From Bradyrhizobium manausense (lineage in GTDB: Bacteria > Pseudomonadota > Alphaproteobacteria > Rhizobiales > Xanthobacteraceae), in the NCBI RefSeq assembly GCF_018129685.1, contig NZ_JAFCLG010000005.1, forward strand, positions 1 to 64,000: a stretch of 64,000 nucleotides of DNA. The letters run 5' to 3'. The translations under genes were made by a program, and so were the position numbers. This document shows positions 20,037 to 29,157 of the stretch, piece by piece (the first letter of the stretch is position 1; each line of letters starts with the position of its first letter). The notes under the pieces were generated by a model. The model searched no databases. It was not told the origin of the DNA and worked only from the letters and a program-made list of their open reading frames with translations.

Positions 20037-20813
20037 ATGGATGCGCGTATCAGCAAGACAGGCGAAATCGAGAGCCGTCCTGCCAACAATCTGTTGCGAC
20101 GACTGAACGCGGCGGACTTTGCGTTGCTGGCGCCGCATCTTGCGTTTGACGAGGTCGGCGCGAACCATCTGCTCTACAGCCCCGGCGACGATGTGCAGGT
20201 CGTGCACTTTCCCTGCGGACCATCGCTCGCGACCTTCCTCGTCCCCAATGAAGACGGCCGCGACGTCGAGACCATTCTGGTCGGCCGCGAAGGCGCGGTC
20301 GGCGGCATCGTCAGCGAGGGATTTCTGCCGGCCTACACCCGCATCTGCGTGAAATTCGGCGGGCCCTTTGCGCGCATTCACGTCGGCAAGCTGGATGCGG
20401 CCAAGGCGCGCTCGGCCTCGCTGCGCAACATCTTCGCCCGCTACGCCGACTGCATGCTGGCGCAGATTTTCCAGTCGACCGCCTGCAACGCCATCCACTC
20501 GATCGAGCAGCGCACGGCCAAATGGATCCTTGCAGCGATGGAGCGGACCGGCGACGAAAGCAGCGTGCCGCTGACGCATGAGCAGCTCGCCACCTTGCTC
20601 GGGGTGGGGCGCAGCTATGCCAGCCGCGTGCTGCAGTCGTTCAAGGCCGAAGGTGTGCTCGACACACGGCGCGGCGCAATCCTGGTCCGCAACCATGACG
20701 GCCTGCGGCTGCGCGCCTGCCTCTGCAACGACGCCGTCAAGATGCACTTCGAGGAAGTGCTGCGCGGGGTCTATCCGACCGAGGAGCCCGGCCACGGCTC
20801 CGCGCAGGGCTAG
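20037..20813 (+). CDS. Crp/Fnr family transcriptional regulator
   Basis: The 258-residue protein has a cyclic-nucleotide-like beta-barrel sensor domain (about 25-130), a dimerisation helix, and a winged helix-turn-helix (LTHEQLATLLGVGRSYASRVLQ, about 177-198). No N-terminal Cys set of Fnr is present. This subtype, with a GREGAVGG motif in the barrel, is abundant in Bradyrhizobium and its ligands are largely unknown. GGGGAG lies before the ATG. It shares a 161-base divergent region with the receiver gene. Confidence 0.85.
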   Translation: MDARISKTGEIESRPANNLLRRLNAADFALLAPHLAFDEVGANHLLYSPGDDVQVVHFPCGPSLATFLVPNEDGRDVETILVGREGAVGGIVSEGFLPAYTRICVKFGGPFARIHVGKLDAAKARSASLRNIFARYADCMLAQIFQSTACNAIHSIEQRTAKWILAAMERTGDESSVPLTHEQLATLLGVGRSYASRVLQSFKAEGVLDTRRGAILVRNHDGLRLRACLCNDAVKMHFEEVLRGVYPTEEPGHGSAQG

Positions 20814-20896
20814 CCGGGCCCTGTTTGGCCCCGGAGTCCCCGCAAGTCCCGGGGTTTCCCGGGCAAAATTCGGTCAACCAACCCAGAAAGAACGCA

Positions 20897-20924
20897 TTGT
20901 TTTTTGGCGTTTTTTGCCTATATT
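20897..20924 (+). promoter_or_regulatory. Candidate promoter of the typA leader
   Basis: TTGTTT at 20897-20902 and TATATT at 20919-20924 are separated by 16 bases in a locally T-rich stretch. Transcription would start near 20931 and run into the hairpin at 20945. It is a visual match only. Confidence 0.35.
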
Positions 20925-20944
20925 GCGGCGCAAACGCACAGGAT

Positions 20945-20975
20945 GCCCGGTCGATCTCGCCGGGCTTCCTTTTTT
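20945..20975 (+). terminator. Intrinsic terminator or attenuator before typA
   Basis: GCCCGG and CCGGGC form a stem around a nine-base loop and are followed by TTCCTTTTTT. It lies 132 bases after the Crp-family stop and 112 bases before the typA start, just downstream of a candidate promoter. It may end the regulator transcript or attenuate typA. Confidence 0.65.
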
Positions 20976-21086
20976 GGGTGTAACAGGCCCCGTTTTCCAC
21001 GTTTCAGCGTTGTTCCCGCGAAGAGGTCCCGGCTTGACCGGCGAGATCGCGCTTAACCCATTGTCCGACCGCAAAGAAGCTCACTC

Positions 21087-22913
21087 ATGAACCTCCGTAA
21101 CGTCGCCATCATCGCCCACGTCGACCATGGCAAGACGACCCTCGTCGACAAGCTCCTCCAGCAATCAGGCACGTTCCGCGAGAACCAGAAGGTGACCGAT
21201 CGCGCCATGGATTCCAACGATCTGGAGCGCGAGCGCGGCATCACCATTCTGGCCAAGGCGGCCTCGGTGCAGTGGAAGGACACCCGCATCAACATCGTCG
21301 ACACCCCCGGCCACGCCGATTTCGGCGGTGAGGTCGAGCGCATCCTCAACATGGTGGACGGCGCGCTGGTGCTGGTCGACGCCGCCGAAGGCCCGCTGCC
21401 GCAGACCAAATTCGTCGTCTCCAAGGCGCTCAAGGTCGGCCTCAAGCCGATCGTCGTCATCAACAAGGTCGACCGCCCCGACGCGCGCCCGACCGAAGTC
21501 ATCAACGAAGTGTTCGACCTGTTCGCGGCGCTCGACGCCAGCGAGGAGCAGCTCGACTTCCCGATCCTGTACGGATCGGCCAAGCAGGGCTGGATGGCCG
21601 AGAGCCCTGAGGGTCCGCAGGACAAGGGCATGGAGCCGCTGTTCGACCTGATCCTGCGGCACGTCGCCCCGCCGACGGTCGAGGAAGGTCCGTTCAGGAT
21701 GATCGGCACCATCCTCGAGGCCAATCCCTATCTCGGCCGCATCATCACCGGCCGCATCTCGTCCGGCGTGCTCAAGCCGAACCAGCAGGTCAAGGTGCTG
21801 CATGCCGACGGCAAGCTGGTCGAGACCGGGCGCATCACCAAGATCCTGGCGTTCCGCGGTCTCGAGCGCACCCCGCTCGAGGAAGCCGAAGCCGGCGACA
21901 TCGTCGCCATTGCGGGCCTGACCAAGGGCACCGTCGCCGACACCTTCTGCGATCCGTCCGTCGAGGTGCCGCTGCCGGCCCAGCCGATTGATCCGCCGAC
22001 CGTGTCGATGTCGTTCATCGTCAACAACTCCCCGCTCGCCGGCACCGAAGGCGACAAGGTGACGAGCCGCATGATCCGCGATCGTCTGCTGCGTGAAGCC
22101 GAGGGCAACGTCGCGCTGCGCGTCGTCGAAGCCGCCGACAAGGATGCGATGGAAGTCTCCGGCCGCGGCGAATTGCAGCTCGCAATCCTGATCGAGACCA
22201 TGCGCCGCGAGGGTTTCGAGCTCTCGGTGTCGCGCCCCCGCGTCGTGTTCCAGAAGGACGAAGCCACCGGCGGCGCCATGGAGCCGATCGAGGAGGTCGT
22301 GATCGACGTCGACGAGGAGCATTCCGGCGTCGTCGTGCAGAAGATGAGCGAACGCAAGTCCGAGCTGGTCGAGATGAAGCCGTCAGGCGGCAACCGCCTG
22401 CGGCTGGTGTTCTACGCGCCGACCCGCGGCCTGATCGGCTACCAGGGCGAATTGCTCACCGACACCCGCGGCACCGCGATCATGAACCGCCTGTTCCACG
22501 GCTATGCCCCGTACAAAGGCGAGATCCAGGGCCGGCGCAACGGCGTGCTGATCTCCAACGACCAGGGCGAAGCGGTGGCCTACGCCATGTTCAAGCTGGA
22601 AGACCGCGGCCCGATGATGATCGAGCCCGGCTGGAAGGTCTACAAGGGCATGATCGTCGGCGAGCACACCCGCGACAACGATCTCGAGATCAACGTGCTC
22701 AAGGGCAAGCAGCTCACCAACATCCGCACGACCTCGAAGGACGAAGCCGTGCGTCTGACCCCGCCGATCCGCATGACGCTGGAAAAGGCGCTCGCCTATA
22801 TCGAGGACGACGAGCTCGTCGAGGTCACCCCGAAGTCGATCCGCCTGCGCAAGAAGCACCTCGACCCGAACGAGCGCAAGCGCGCGGAAAAGTCCAAGGA
22901 AGCGGTGGCGTAA
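21087..22913 (+). CDS. typA: Ribosome-associated GTPase TypA/BipA
   Basis: This translational GTPase binds the ribosome and helps assembly and stress or cold adaptation. The 608 residues show the P-loop AHVDHGKTT (G1), RGITI (G2), DTPGHADF (G3) and NKVD (G4), then the EF-G-like domains and the BipA-specific C-terminal domain with RGLIGYQGELLTDTRGTA. It is full length and stands alone. Its long leader with a terminator-like hairpin may control it. Confidence 0.95.
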   Translation: MNLRNVAIIAHVDHGKTTLVDKLLQQSGTFRENQKVTDRAMDSNDLERERGITILAKAASVQWKDTRINIVDTPGHADFGGEVERILNMVDGALVLVDAAEGPLPQTKFVVSKALKVGLKPIVVINKVDRPDARPTEVINEVFDLFAALDASEEQLDFPILYGSAKQGWMAESPEGPQDKGMEPLFDLILRHVAPPTVEEGPFRMIGTILEANPYLGRIITGRISSGVLKPNQQVKVLHADGKLVETGRITKILAFRGLERTPLEEAEAGDIVAIAGLTKGTVADTFCDPSVEVPLPAQPIDPPTVSMSFIVNNSPLAGTEGDKVTSRMIRDRLLREAEGNVALRVVEAADKDAMEVSGRGELQLAILIETMRREGFELSVSRPRVVFQKDEATGGAMEPIEEVVIDVDEEHSGVVVQKMSERKSELVEMKPSGGNRLRLVFYAPTRGLIGYQGELLTDTRGTAIMNRLFHGYAPYKGEIQGRRNGVLISNDQGEAVAYAMFKLEDRGPMMIEPGWKVYKGMIVGEHTRDNDLEINVLKGKQLTNIRTTSKDEAVRLTPPIRMTLEKALAYIEDDELVEVTPKSIRLRKKHLDPNERKRAEKSKEAVA

Positions 22914-22932
22914 GCCGGCGCCCTCAACGACT

Positions 22933-23035
22933 GTCATGCCCCGGCTCGACCGGGGCATCCAGTACGCCGCGGCCTTTCGGTTCAATCACGGCCGCCTCTG
23001 GAATACTGGATCGCCCGATCAAGTCGGGCGATGAC
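22933..23035. repeat. Intergenic palindrome, family B (divergent member)
   Basis: The left arm GTCATGCCCCGGC with GGGGCATCCAGTA is matched by TACTGGATCGCCCG with CGGGCGATGAC on the right. The arms differ from the two closer family-B copies at several bases. It separates typA and the amine oxidase gene. Confidence 0.75.
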
Positions 23036-23088
23036 AGATTTCTTTGCGGTGGCTTCAGCACACCCCGCGAACGTGCTAGAGCCCGGCC

Positions 23089-24330
23089 ATGGGCTCCTTC
23101 CCCGCATCCGTCGACGTCGCCATCATCGGTGCCGGAGCGGCCGGCCTCGGCGCGGCGCATGCGCTGCATGGCACCGGCCTCTCCGTGATCGTGCTCGAAG
23201 CGCGCAACCGGCTCGGCGGCCGCGCCTGGACGGTGCAAGCCTCGCCCGAAATCACCTTCGACGTCGGCTGCGGCTGGCTGCATTCCGCCGACAGGAACTC
23301 CTTCGTTCCCATTGCAAATGCGCTCGGTTTCGAGCTCAACAAGGATCTGCCGCCCTGGCGCGAGCGCGCCTATGGCAATGCGTTTCCGCAGGAGCTGCGC
23401 GACGATTTCATGCGCGCGATGGAGACGTTCTACGAGCGGCTCTGGCAGGCCGCGCAGAAGGGCAAGGACGAGCCCGCAAGCCGGAGCCTCGAGCCCGGCA
23501 ATCGCTGGAATGCGATGATCGACGCGATCTCGACCTACATCAACGGCTGCGAACTCGAGGACATGTCGACGCTCGACTGGGATGCCTATGAGGACAGCGA
23601 GCTCAACTGGCGCGTCCGCCGCGGCTATGGCGCGCTGATCGCGGCCTATGGCGCGCTCTGTCCCGTTGCGCTCAACTGCAACGTCACACTGATCGACCAT
23701 TCCGATGTGCGCATCCGCATCGAGACATCACAGGGCACGCTGACCGCGGACAAGGTGATCGTCACCGTGCCGACCAATCTGATCGCCGATGAGGTGATCC
23801 GCTTCTCACCGCCGCTTCCGGCCAAGGTGGATGCCGCGGCCGGCCTGCCGCTCGGCGTCGACGACAAGGTGACGCTGGCACTCGACGGCGCCGAAGCCTT
23901 CCCGAAGGAAGCAAACCTCCGCGGCGCCACGATGCGCACCGAGATGGGCACCTACCACATCCGCCCGTTCGGCCAGCCCTGCATCGAAGGTTTCTTCGGC
24001 GGCAGCTTTGCCCGCCAATTGGAAGACGCCGGCGACGGCGCCATCGCCGCGCACAGCATCGACGAGATCGCCGGCTTCCTCGGCAGCGACATCCGCCGCA
24101 AGCTGAAGCCGCTCTACGAGTCGCGCTGGGCGCGTGACCCGTTGGCGCGGGGGTCCTATTCGCATGCGCTGCCGGGGCATTCCGGAGATCGCGCGGTGCT
24201 GGCCGCGCCGGTGGATGGACGGCTGTTCTTCGCAGGCGAAGCGACGTCACCGAATTTCTTCACGACGGCGCATGGCGCGCGGGATAGTGGCGAGCGGGCG
24301 GCGAAGGAAGTGCTGGCCACAAAGCGCTAG
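23089..24330 (+). CDS. Flavin-containing amine oxidase family protein
   Basis: This FAD enzyme of 413 residues probably oxidises an amine. The dinucleotide motif VAIIGAGAAGLGAAHAL is at 7-23, GRAW follows the second beta strand, and the C-terminal FAD segment FFAGEATSPNFFTTAHGA is intact. No signal peptide is present, so it is cytoplasmic. The substrate class (polyamine, monoamine or other) cannot be decided by eye. Confidence 0.8.
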   Translation: MGSFPASVDVAIIGAGAAGLGAAHALHGTGLSVIVLEARNRLGGRAWTVQASPEITFDVGCGWLHSADRNSFVPIANALGFELNKDLPPWRERAYGNAFPQELRDDFMRAMETFYERLWQAAQKGKDEPASRSLEPGNRWNAMIDAISTYINGCELEDMSTLDWDAYEDSELNWRVRRGYGALIAAYGALCPVALNCNVTLIDHSDVRIRIETSQGTLTADKVIVTVPTNLIADEVIRFSPPLPAKVDAAAGLPLGVDDKVTLALDGAEAFPKEANLRGATMRTEMGTYHIRPFGQPCIEGFFGGSFARQLEDAGDGAIAAHSIDEIAGFLGSDIRRKLKPLYESRWARDPLARGSYSHALPGHSGDRAVLAAPVDGRLFFAGEATSPNFFTTAHGARDSGERAAKEVLATKR

Positions 24331-24342
24331 CCTATCTCCAGT

Positions 24343-24477
24343 GTCGTCCCGGCGAAGGCCGGGACCCGCGTGATCCCTCGAAAAACCGCGGTCGCTGTAC
24401 CGCGGATTGATTTTTAACTGCTAGCCTTCGCCAAATTCCGGCCTGTGGTTATGGGTCCCGGCCTTCGCCGGGACGAC
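24343..24477. repeat. Intergenic palindrome, family C
   Basis: GTCGTCCCGGCGAAGGCCGG on the left and CCGGCCTTCGCCGGGACGAC on the right are perfect 20-base inverted arms separated by about 95 bases. It lies between the convergent amine oxidase and DCC genes and could stop transcription from both sides. Confidence 0.9.
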
Positions 24478-24503
24478 ACCGATTTTGTGGCGCTACTGTC
24501 CAA

Positions 24504-24911
24504 CTACTCAATCACCCGCGCCCGCAAATCGGCATCCGGTACGAAGCACGCATCATACTTGCCGAAGATACGATAGCGGTTGTGCGCGATGAGGCTGTAG
24601 ACCGCATTTCGCAGCGGTTTTGGCACGGCGAACAGCGCGCGCGTCCAGGTCCAGCCCGGCAAATGCGACAGAACGGTCAACGCAGCATCAGACTTCAGGA
24701 ATGCCTCGCGACCGTGGACGACTGCGTTTGTGTCGGGATCATCAGGGTCGATGCCAAATCTCCGAGCCAATCGCGTCCCGTACTCCGACTGGATCGGCGT
24801 GAAGCGAAACCGCTTCGCTATGTCGCGCTTGGCGACGAAGCGCACCCAGCGCGAGCAGAAGATGCAGACGCCGTCGTACAGGATCACGTCATCGTCGGGC
24901 CATTCGGGCAT
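24504..24911 (-). CDS. DCC family thiol-disulfide oxidoreductase (DUF393)
   Basis: The 135-residue protein opens with the family signature LYDGVCIFCS, giving the redox pair Cys16-Cys19, followed by WVRFVAKRD. DCC proteins have a thioredoxin-like fold and no fixed substrate. The start overlaps the stop of the upstream NmrA-DoxX gene (TGATG), so the two are translationally coupled. It is the last gene of a four-gene operon. Confidence 0.85.
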   Translation of the reverse strand: MPEWPDDDVILYDGVCIFCSRWVRFVAKRDIAKRFRFTPIQSEYGTRLARRFGIDPDDPDTNAVVHGREAFLKSDAALTVLSHLPGWTWTRALFAVPKPLRNAVYSLIAHNRYRIFGKYDACFVPDADLRARVIE

Positions 24912-26230
24912 CAGCGATTATCCAACATGAGCAACGCCACCAGCATCAGCACGATCGCCGGTCCTGTCTTCACCAGCGCGCCGAGCGGCTCGATCCAGAG
25001 GTCGGGTGTCAGGATCGCCGCACCGAACATATAGCCGAGCGAGGCAAGGATGCCTGCAACCAGGCCGAACGCGGCCGTGCGGCGGAAGGCGATCAGCACG
25101 CCGATGCTCATGTCCATCAGACTGGTTCCGATGGTGACGGGATCGACCAGCGCGGGCGGGAAGTTGTGCGCGCTCAGGATACCGGCGGCGGCGTGGTAGG
25201 ACACGAACAGCGCGATGCAGCCCGAGACGAGCCAGAACACGACCAGGCTGGCAAAGACCAGCGCCTTGACCAGGAACAGCCGCGCGAACCATTTGTCCTG
25301 GATGGTGGCGGGATGGCGTCCGATCGCATCCGTCAGCGTCTTGGGCACGATGCCCGTGGTGGCGATCCATGCGGTGGGATCTCCGATGACGCCGCGGCGC
25401 AGCTCGGCGATCGCCGTGGAGCGCATCGGCGGCATCCAGCCAAGGTAATTGGCGAGATCGCCGATCCTGGCACCGAGATCAAGCATCAGAGCCGGCATCG
25501 CGATGCGCGGCCATCCGGCCGTGCCGAAGGCAAGGCGAAACTGCTTGATGACGCCGGCCATCGTGACCGTCCCGGATTGCATCAGGTCCCAGCTCACCGC
25601 CTTGACCGAAGCATCGTCGATGTCGCGCGCGGCGAGCCAGGCGATGGTCGCGGCGATATCCTCGACGACGACAGGCTGGAACGGCGTCGCCATCTCCCTG
25701 GCAGGAAGATCCAGCGGGAAGGCAGCCAGCGCACGCAGCATCGCGCTGCCGCCATAGGCCGACGGCGCGACCACGAAGCCGGGCCGCAGGATGGCATGGG
25801 GAATGCCTGAAGCCGAGATCAGCCGCTCGGCCTCGCGCTTGGTCGTTGCGAACGCGGTGCGATCGTCGTCAGCCGTTCCGGGGATCGAAATGTGCACCAG
25901 CCGGATCGCACGGCCGCTGCCGGCGATGGCTTGAAGCAGGCGCGCCACGACATCGCGATGCACCGCATTGGTGTCGCTGCCGGGGCCATCCTGGAGCACG
26001 CCGAGGCAGTTCACGACGATATCGACCGCATGCTCGTCCAGCAGGCGTGTCAGCGCGGCCGCATCGAGGATGAGGATCGGCAACTCGATATCGAGCGTAC
26101 TCATCTTCTGCGAAGCCGACAGGCTGCGCGCGAGACCGACCACGCGAAAGCCGCGTATGCGCAGATCGTCGGTGACGAAGCGGCCGATCAGGCCGGAAGC
26201 GCCGAGCACCAGAATGGTTTGCCGGGTCAT
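24911..26230 (-). CDS. NAD(P)-binding (NmrA-like) protein fused to a DoxX-like membrane domain
   Basis: This is a 439-residue fusion. Residues 1-290 form a Rossmann domain of the NmrA/atypical SDR kind (ILVLGASGLIGRFVTDDL, VNCLGVLQ). Residues about 315-435 hold four membrane helices resembling DoxX_3. An enzyme domain tethered to a DoxX-like membrane unit suggests quinone- or lipid-linked redox chemistry. Start 26230 follows AAGGAC; a start four codons upstream has no ribosome site. It is coupled to the DCC gene downstream and closely follows the DUF2269 gene. Confidence 0.75.
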   Translation of the reverse strand: MTRQTILVLGASGLIGRFVTDDLRIRGFRVVGLARSLSASQKMSTLDIELPILILDAAALTRLLDEHAVDIVVNCLGVLQDGPGSDTNAVHRDVVARLLQAIAGSGRAIRLVHISIPGTADDDRTAFATTKREAERLISASGIPHAILRPGFVVAPSAYGGSAMLRALAAFPLDLPAREMATPFQPVVVEDIAATIAWLAARDIDDASVKAVSWDLMQSGTVTMAGVIKQFRLAFGTAGWPRIAMPALMLDLGARIGDLANYLGWMPPMRSTAIAELRRGVIGDPTAWIATTGIVPKTLTDAIGRHPATIQDKWFARLFLVKALVFASLVVFWLVSGCIALFVSYHAAAGILSAHNFPPALVDPVTIGTSLMDMSIGVLIAFRRTAAFGLVAGILASLGYMFGAAILTPDLWIEPLGALVKTGPAIVLMLVALLMLDNR

Positions 26231-26238
26231 CGCGTCCT

Positions 26239-26706
26239 TCAAAATGGTTTTGCGATCATCAGCCAGAGGATCAGCATCGTTGCGCCGAAGCCGGGGAAAC
26301 CGAATGCAAACCAGCGACGGAACAGGGTGAAGTAACGCTCCGGCAGCGTCGCTTGCTGCTCGGCGGCGTTGCGCGCGAGATCGCGCATCTCGATCTGCAT
26401 GAAGACGACGGGAATCCAGAACAGGCCGGCGATGGCATAGAGCGCGAGTGAGGCGAGGATCCAGCGCTCCGTGATCGACGTGGCCGAAAGCGTCATCAGC
26501 AGGCCGCCTGTGACGGGCTGCAGGATCACCGCCGACAGCGTGAAAATCGCATCCGCAACCACCACGACCGACGCCGTACGCGCGATGAACCTCGCATCGT
26601 CGGTGCGATGCGCCATCAGCATGAAGAAGGCGATGCCGGTTCCGGTGCCGAGAATCACGATGGCGCCGAGCACATGCAGATATTTGACCAGGAAATACAG
26701 CGTCAT
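26239..26706 (-). CDS. DUF2269 family integral membrane protein
   Basis: A 155-residue protein with four membrane helices, opening YFLVKYLHVLGAIVILGTGTG. The His in KYLHVLGA and the GTGTG segment are typical of this family, which has been suggested to bind heme or quinone but has no proven function. Its start overlaps the stop of the hydrolase gene by four bases (ATGA), and the NmrA-DoxX gene begins 8 bases after its stop. Confidence 0.8.
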   Translation of the reverse strand: MTLYFLVKYLHVLGAIVILGTGTGIAFFMLMAHRTDDARFIARTASVVVVADAIFTLSAVILQPVTGGLLMTLSATSITERWILASLALYAIAGLFWIPVVFMQIEMRDLARNAAEQQATLPERYFTLFRRWFAFGFPGFGATMLILWLMIAKPF

Positions 26707-27593
26707 GGCTTCTTCGCCGCCACAGGCTTCAGCGCGCGATCAATCTCGCTGCCGGCGGCTCTGACGCCGGATTCCGTCTCGATCAACCAATGCCCCTCGC
26801 TGCCGACGGCAGGGAGCGCACGAAAATCGTCCTTGCCGCCGCCGCTGCGAAACGCATCCGCCAGGGCTTTCGAGAACGCCGGAGCAAAATAGCTATCATT
26901 GGCTGCAACCAGCGATGTCACGGGAATGCGCGCTGCCTTGCCGAACTCGGCTGCGGCCGCCAGAAGCGTGTGCGGTGCGCAGATCTTGTTCGGCTCGTCA
27001 TTGGCGTGACCGCCGCGCCCCGGCGCAAACGCAATGATCGTAGCGATCGTCTTTGGATCGGAATTGGCTAGCGCCAGCGCGCCCCAACCTCCGGCGGAAT
27101 GACCAATCACGACCGCGGCATCCGCGCGAATGAAATCCTGCTTTCGCAGATATTCCAGCGCAAGCGAAATTTCCTCCGCTGTCGCGCGGCCTGCGCGTGC
27201 GTAGTCCGCTTCGTCGCAGCCGCCTTGATCCTCGACATAGTAGCCACCGGTCGCGCCATGGCCAAGCCGCTCCGGCACCAGCACGGCAAAGCCGCGCGCG
27301 ACGAGAAACGCGGCGAGTGCGCGATATTCCGGCTGCGGCATTTGCGCGCGACGCAGCACGTTCTGCGTCGAGGCATGCGCGATCACGGCGAGCCGGAACG
27401 GACCGGCACCAGCGGGGCGAAACAACAGCGCGCGCGCGGCAATATCGGTATCCGGCGACGGCACGCGCCATTCCTGCCGGCGGAGCGGCTGGCCTTCGGC
27501 ACCCGATGCGCCAAGCGTGACCTCGGCGCACAGAGGCTGTGCCGCGAGCACGGACAGCGGTGCGAGAAGGGCAAGGGTCTTGAGGAGCCGCAT
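26703..27593 (-). CDS. Exported alpha/beta hydrolase (dienelactone hydrolase-like)
   Basis: The 296-residue protein has a signal peptide ending near CAE (residue 24) and an alpha/beta-hydrolase fold with nucleophile motif GHSAGG, a putative acid Asp in LVAANDSYF and a C-terminal His in EGHWL. These form a plausible catalytic triad. It is the first gene of the operon with DUF2269, NmrA-DoxX and DCC. The substrate is unknown. Confidence 0.8.
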   Translation of the reverse strand: MRLLKTLALLAPLSVLAAQPLCAEVTLGASGAEGQPLRRQEWRVPSPDTDIAARALLFRPAGAGPFRLAVIAHASTQNVLRRAQMPQPEYRALAAFLVARGFAVLVPERLGHGATGGYYVEDQGGCDEADYARAGRATAEEISLALEYLRKQDFIRADAAVVIGHSAGGWGALALANSDPKTIATIIAFAPGRGGHANDEPNKICAPHTLLAAAAEFGKAARIPVTSLVAANDSYFAPAFSKALADAFRSGGGKDDFRALPAVGSEGHWLIETESGVRAAGSEIDRALKPVAAKKP

Positions 27594-27859
27594 GAATTGC
27601 CGAGAGCGAACACGGAGAGCGTGGCCAGACTAGTCGGAACGAATCACTCTGGGCGGACTTTTTGCGCTGTCATGGTGGGTTCATTCGTTGCGCTGGCGAA
27701 GTTTTGCACCGGCGCACGGCACAATGCTGCCGGTTGAAATGGCGTCTTGTCTTTTTTCGGTACACCATGGTTAAAATACTGATGCAGAAAGTCCACAGGT
27801 TAACCGATAATTAACGATAGGTCTTGCCGCCGGCGCGGCGACTTGGTTTGATCGCGTCC
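27594..27859. other. Divergent intergenic region, no gene
   Basis: This is the shared upstream region of the minus-strand hydrolase operon and the plus-strand GNAT gene. It includes an AT-richer block with GTTAACCGATAATTAACG near 27800. No protein or RNA gene was recognised, and no promoter could be assigned with confidence. Confidence 0.4.
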
Positions 27860-28369
27860 ATGAGCACAACCCTGATCGAGGTCCGGCCGGCCAAAGCTGC
27901 AGATGCAACTGCGGTGGCGTCCACGCATGACGAAGCCTGGCGCTCCGCTTATCAGGGCATCATTCCGGGCGCCGAGCTGGAGAAGCTGATCAACCGCCGC
28001 GGTCCGCAGTGGTGGGACAGCGCGATCCGCAAGGGCAGCCGCGTCAGCGTGCTCGTGTTCGGCGACAAGATCGCGGGCTACGCCAATTACGGCCGCAACC
28101 GTGCCCGCAGCCTGCATTTCGACGGCGAGATCTACGAGCTTTATCTGCGCCCCGAGTTTCAGGGTCTCGGCTTCGGCCGCCGGCTGTTCGCCGCCGCCCG
28201 CCGCGACCTCATGCAGAGCAATCTGAAGAGCATAGTTGTGTGGGCGCTTTCGGACAACGATCCGGCGACCGAGTTCTACCGTGCCCTGGGCGGCCGCATG
28301 GTGGCGCGTTCCTCGGAGCGTTTCGGGCCGAAGTCGCTCGACAAGGTCGCCTTCGCCTGGACCAACTGA
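27860..28369 (+). CDS. GNAT family N-acetyltransferase
   Basis: The 169-residue protein transfers an acetyl group from acetyl-CoA to an unknown acceptor. The acetyl-CoA loop QGLGFGRRLF is near residues 100-109 and is followed by a family-typical VWALSDNDPATEFYRALGG. The start at MSTTLIEVRPAKAAD fits the first beta strand; twelve extra codons upstream were rejected. It may be read with ppa downstream, 195 bases on. Confidence 0.85.
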   Translation: MSTTLIEVRPAKAADATAVASTHDEAWRSAYQGIIPGAELEKLINRRGPQWWDSAIRKGSRVSVLVFGDKIAGYANYGRNRARSLHFDGEIYELYLRPEFQGLGFGRRLFAAARRDLMQSNLKSIVVWALSDNDPATEFYRALGGRMVARSSERFGPKSLDKVAFAWTN

Positions 28370-28564
28370 GGTTCGGACCAATCAAGCTGCTGAAACCTGA
28401 CGGCAGCGCTCCCCTTCCGCCGATACCGCTCGCTTTTTGCGCCGGTGATCGCCGGATTCATTATTTCACAAAAACGCGATGGATCGGCGGCCCAAGCCCG
28501 CGTATGACAGCGCCAAAATCGCTGCCGGTCGAAAACTAAAGTCGGCCATAACGGAGCCTATTTC

Positions 28565-29101
28565 ATGCGTATCGATGCGGTCTCGATCGGGAAAAACGTC
28601 CCCCACGACGTCAACGTCATCATTGAAGTCCCCGTGGGTGGTGAGCCGATCAAATACGAGATGGACAAGGAGGCCGGCACGCTCGTGGTCGATCGCTTCC
28701 TGTACACGCCGATGCGCTACCCCGGTAACTACGGCTTCATCCCGCACACTCTGTCCGATGACGGCGACCCCTGCGACGTGCTGATCATCAACACCCGCGC
28801 CATCATCCCCGGCGCCGTCATGAGCGTGCGCCCGGTCGGCGTGCTGTTCATGGAAGACGAAGCCGGCGGCGACGAGAAAATTCTCGCGGTGCCGTCATCG
28901 AAGCTGACGCAGCGCTACGACAAGGTGAAGTCGTATTCCGATCTGCCCGAGATCACGTTGCAGCAGATCCAGCACTTCTTCGAGCACTACAAGGATCTCG
29001 AGAAGGGCAAGTGGGTGAAGATCACGCGCTGGGGTGGCCCCGAGGAAGCGCAGAAGCTGATCCTCGAAGGCATCGAGCGCGAGAAGAAAAAGAAGGCGTA
29101 G
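28565..29101 (+). CDS. ppa: Inorganic pyrophosphatase (family I)
   Basis: This enzyme hydrolyses pyrophosphate to phosphate, pulling biosynthetic reactions forward. The 178 residues carry the metal-binding signature [11 protein letters not shown] and [12 protein letters not shown], and are full length for the bacterial hexameric type. A GGAG ribosome site lies before the ATG. It is convergent with folD. Confidence 0.95.
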   Translation: MRIDAVSIGKNVPHDVNVIIEVPVGGEPIKYEMDKEAGTLVVDRFLYTPMRYPGNYGFIPHTLSDDGDPCDVLIINTRAIIPGAVMSVRPVGVLFMEDEAGGDEKILAVPSSKLTQRYDKVKSYSDLPEITLQQIQHFFEHYKDLEKGKWVKITRWGGPEEAQKLILEGIEREKKKKA

Positions 29102-29129
29102 GTTTTCCTACCCCGGGCACGGCCTGCTC

Positions 29130-29153
29130 CCTCGTCCCGCTTGCGGGGCGAGG
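29130..29153. terminator. Hairpin between convergent ppa and folD
   Basis: CCTCGTCCC and GGGGCGAGG pair over nine positions (one G-T) around a six-base loop, 28 bases after the ppa stop and just before the folD stop. No T run follows, so its action as a terminator is uncertain. Confidence 0.35.
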
Positions 29154-29157
29154 TGAA

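Noticed and set aside
20943..21054. Possible leader peptide starting in the typA leader hairpin
   Set aside because: An ATG opens a basic 37-codon frame, but there is no proper ribosome site and no run of a regulatory codon; the composition is that of random GC-rich DNA.
21165..22322. Long antisense ORF in typA
   Set aside because: Shadow frame of a conserved gene, with no family content.
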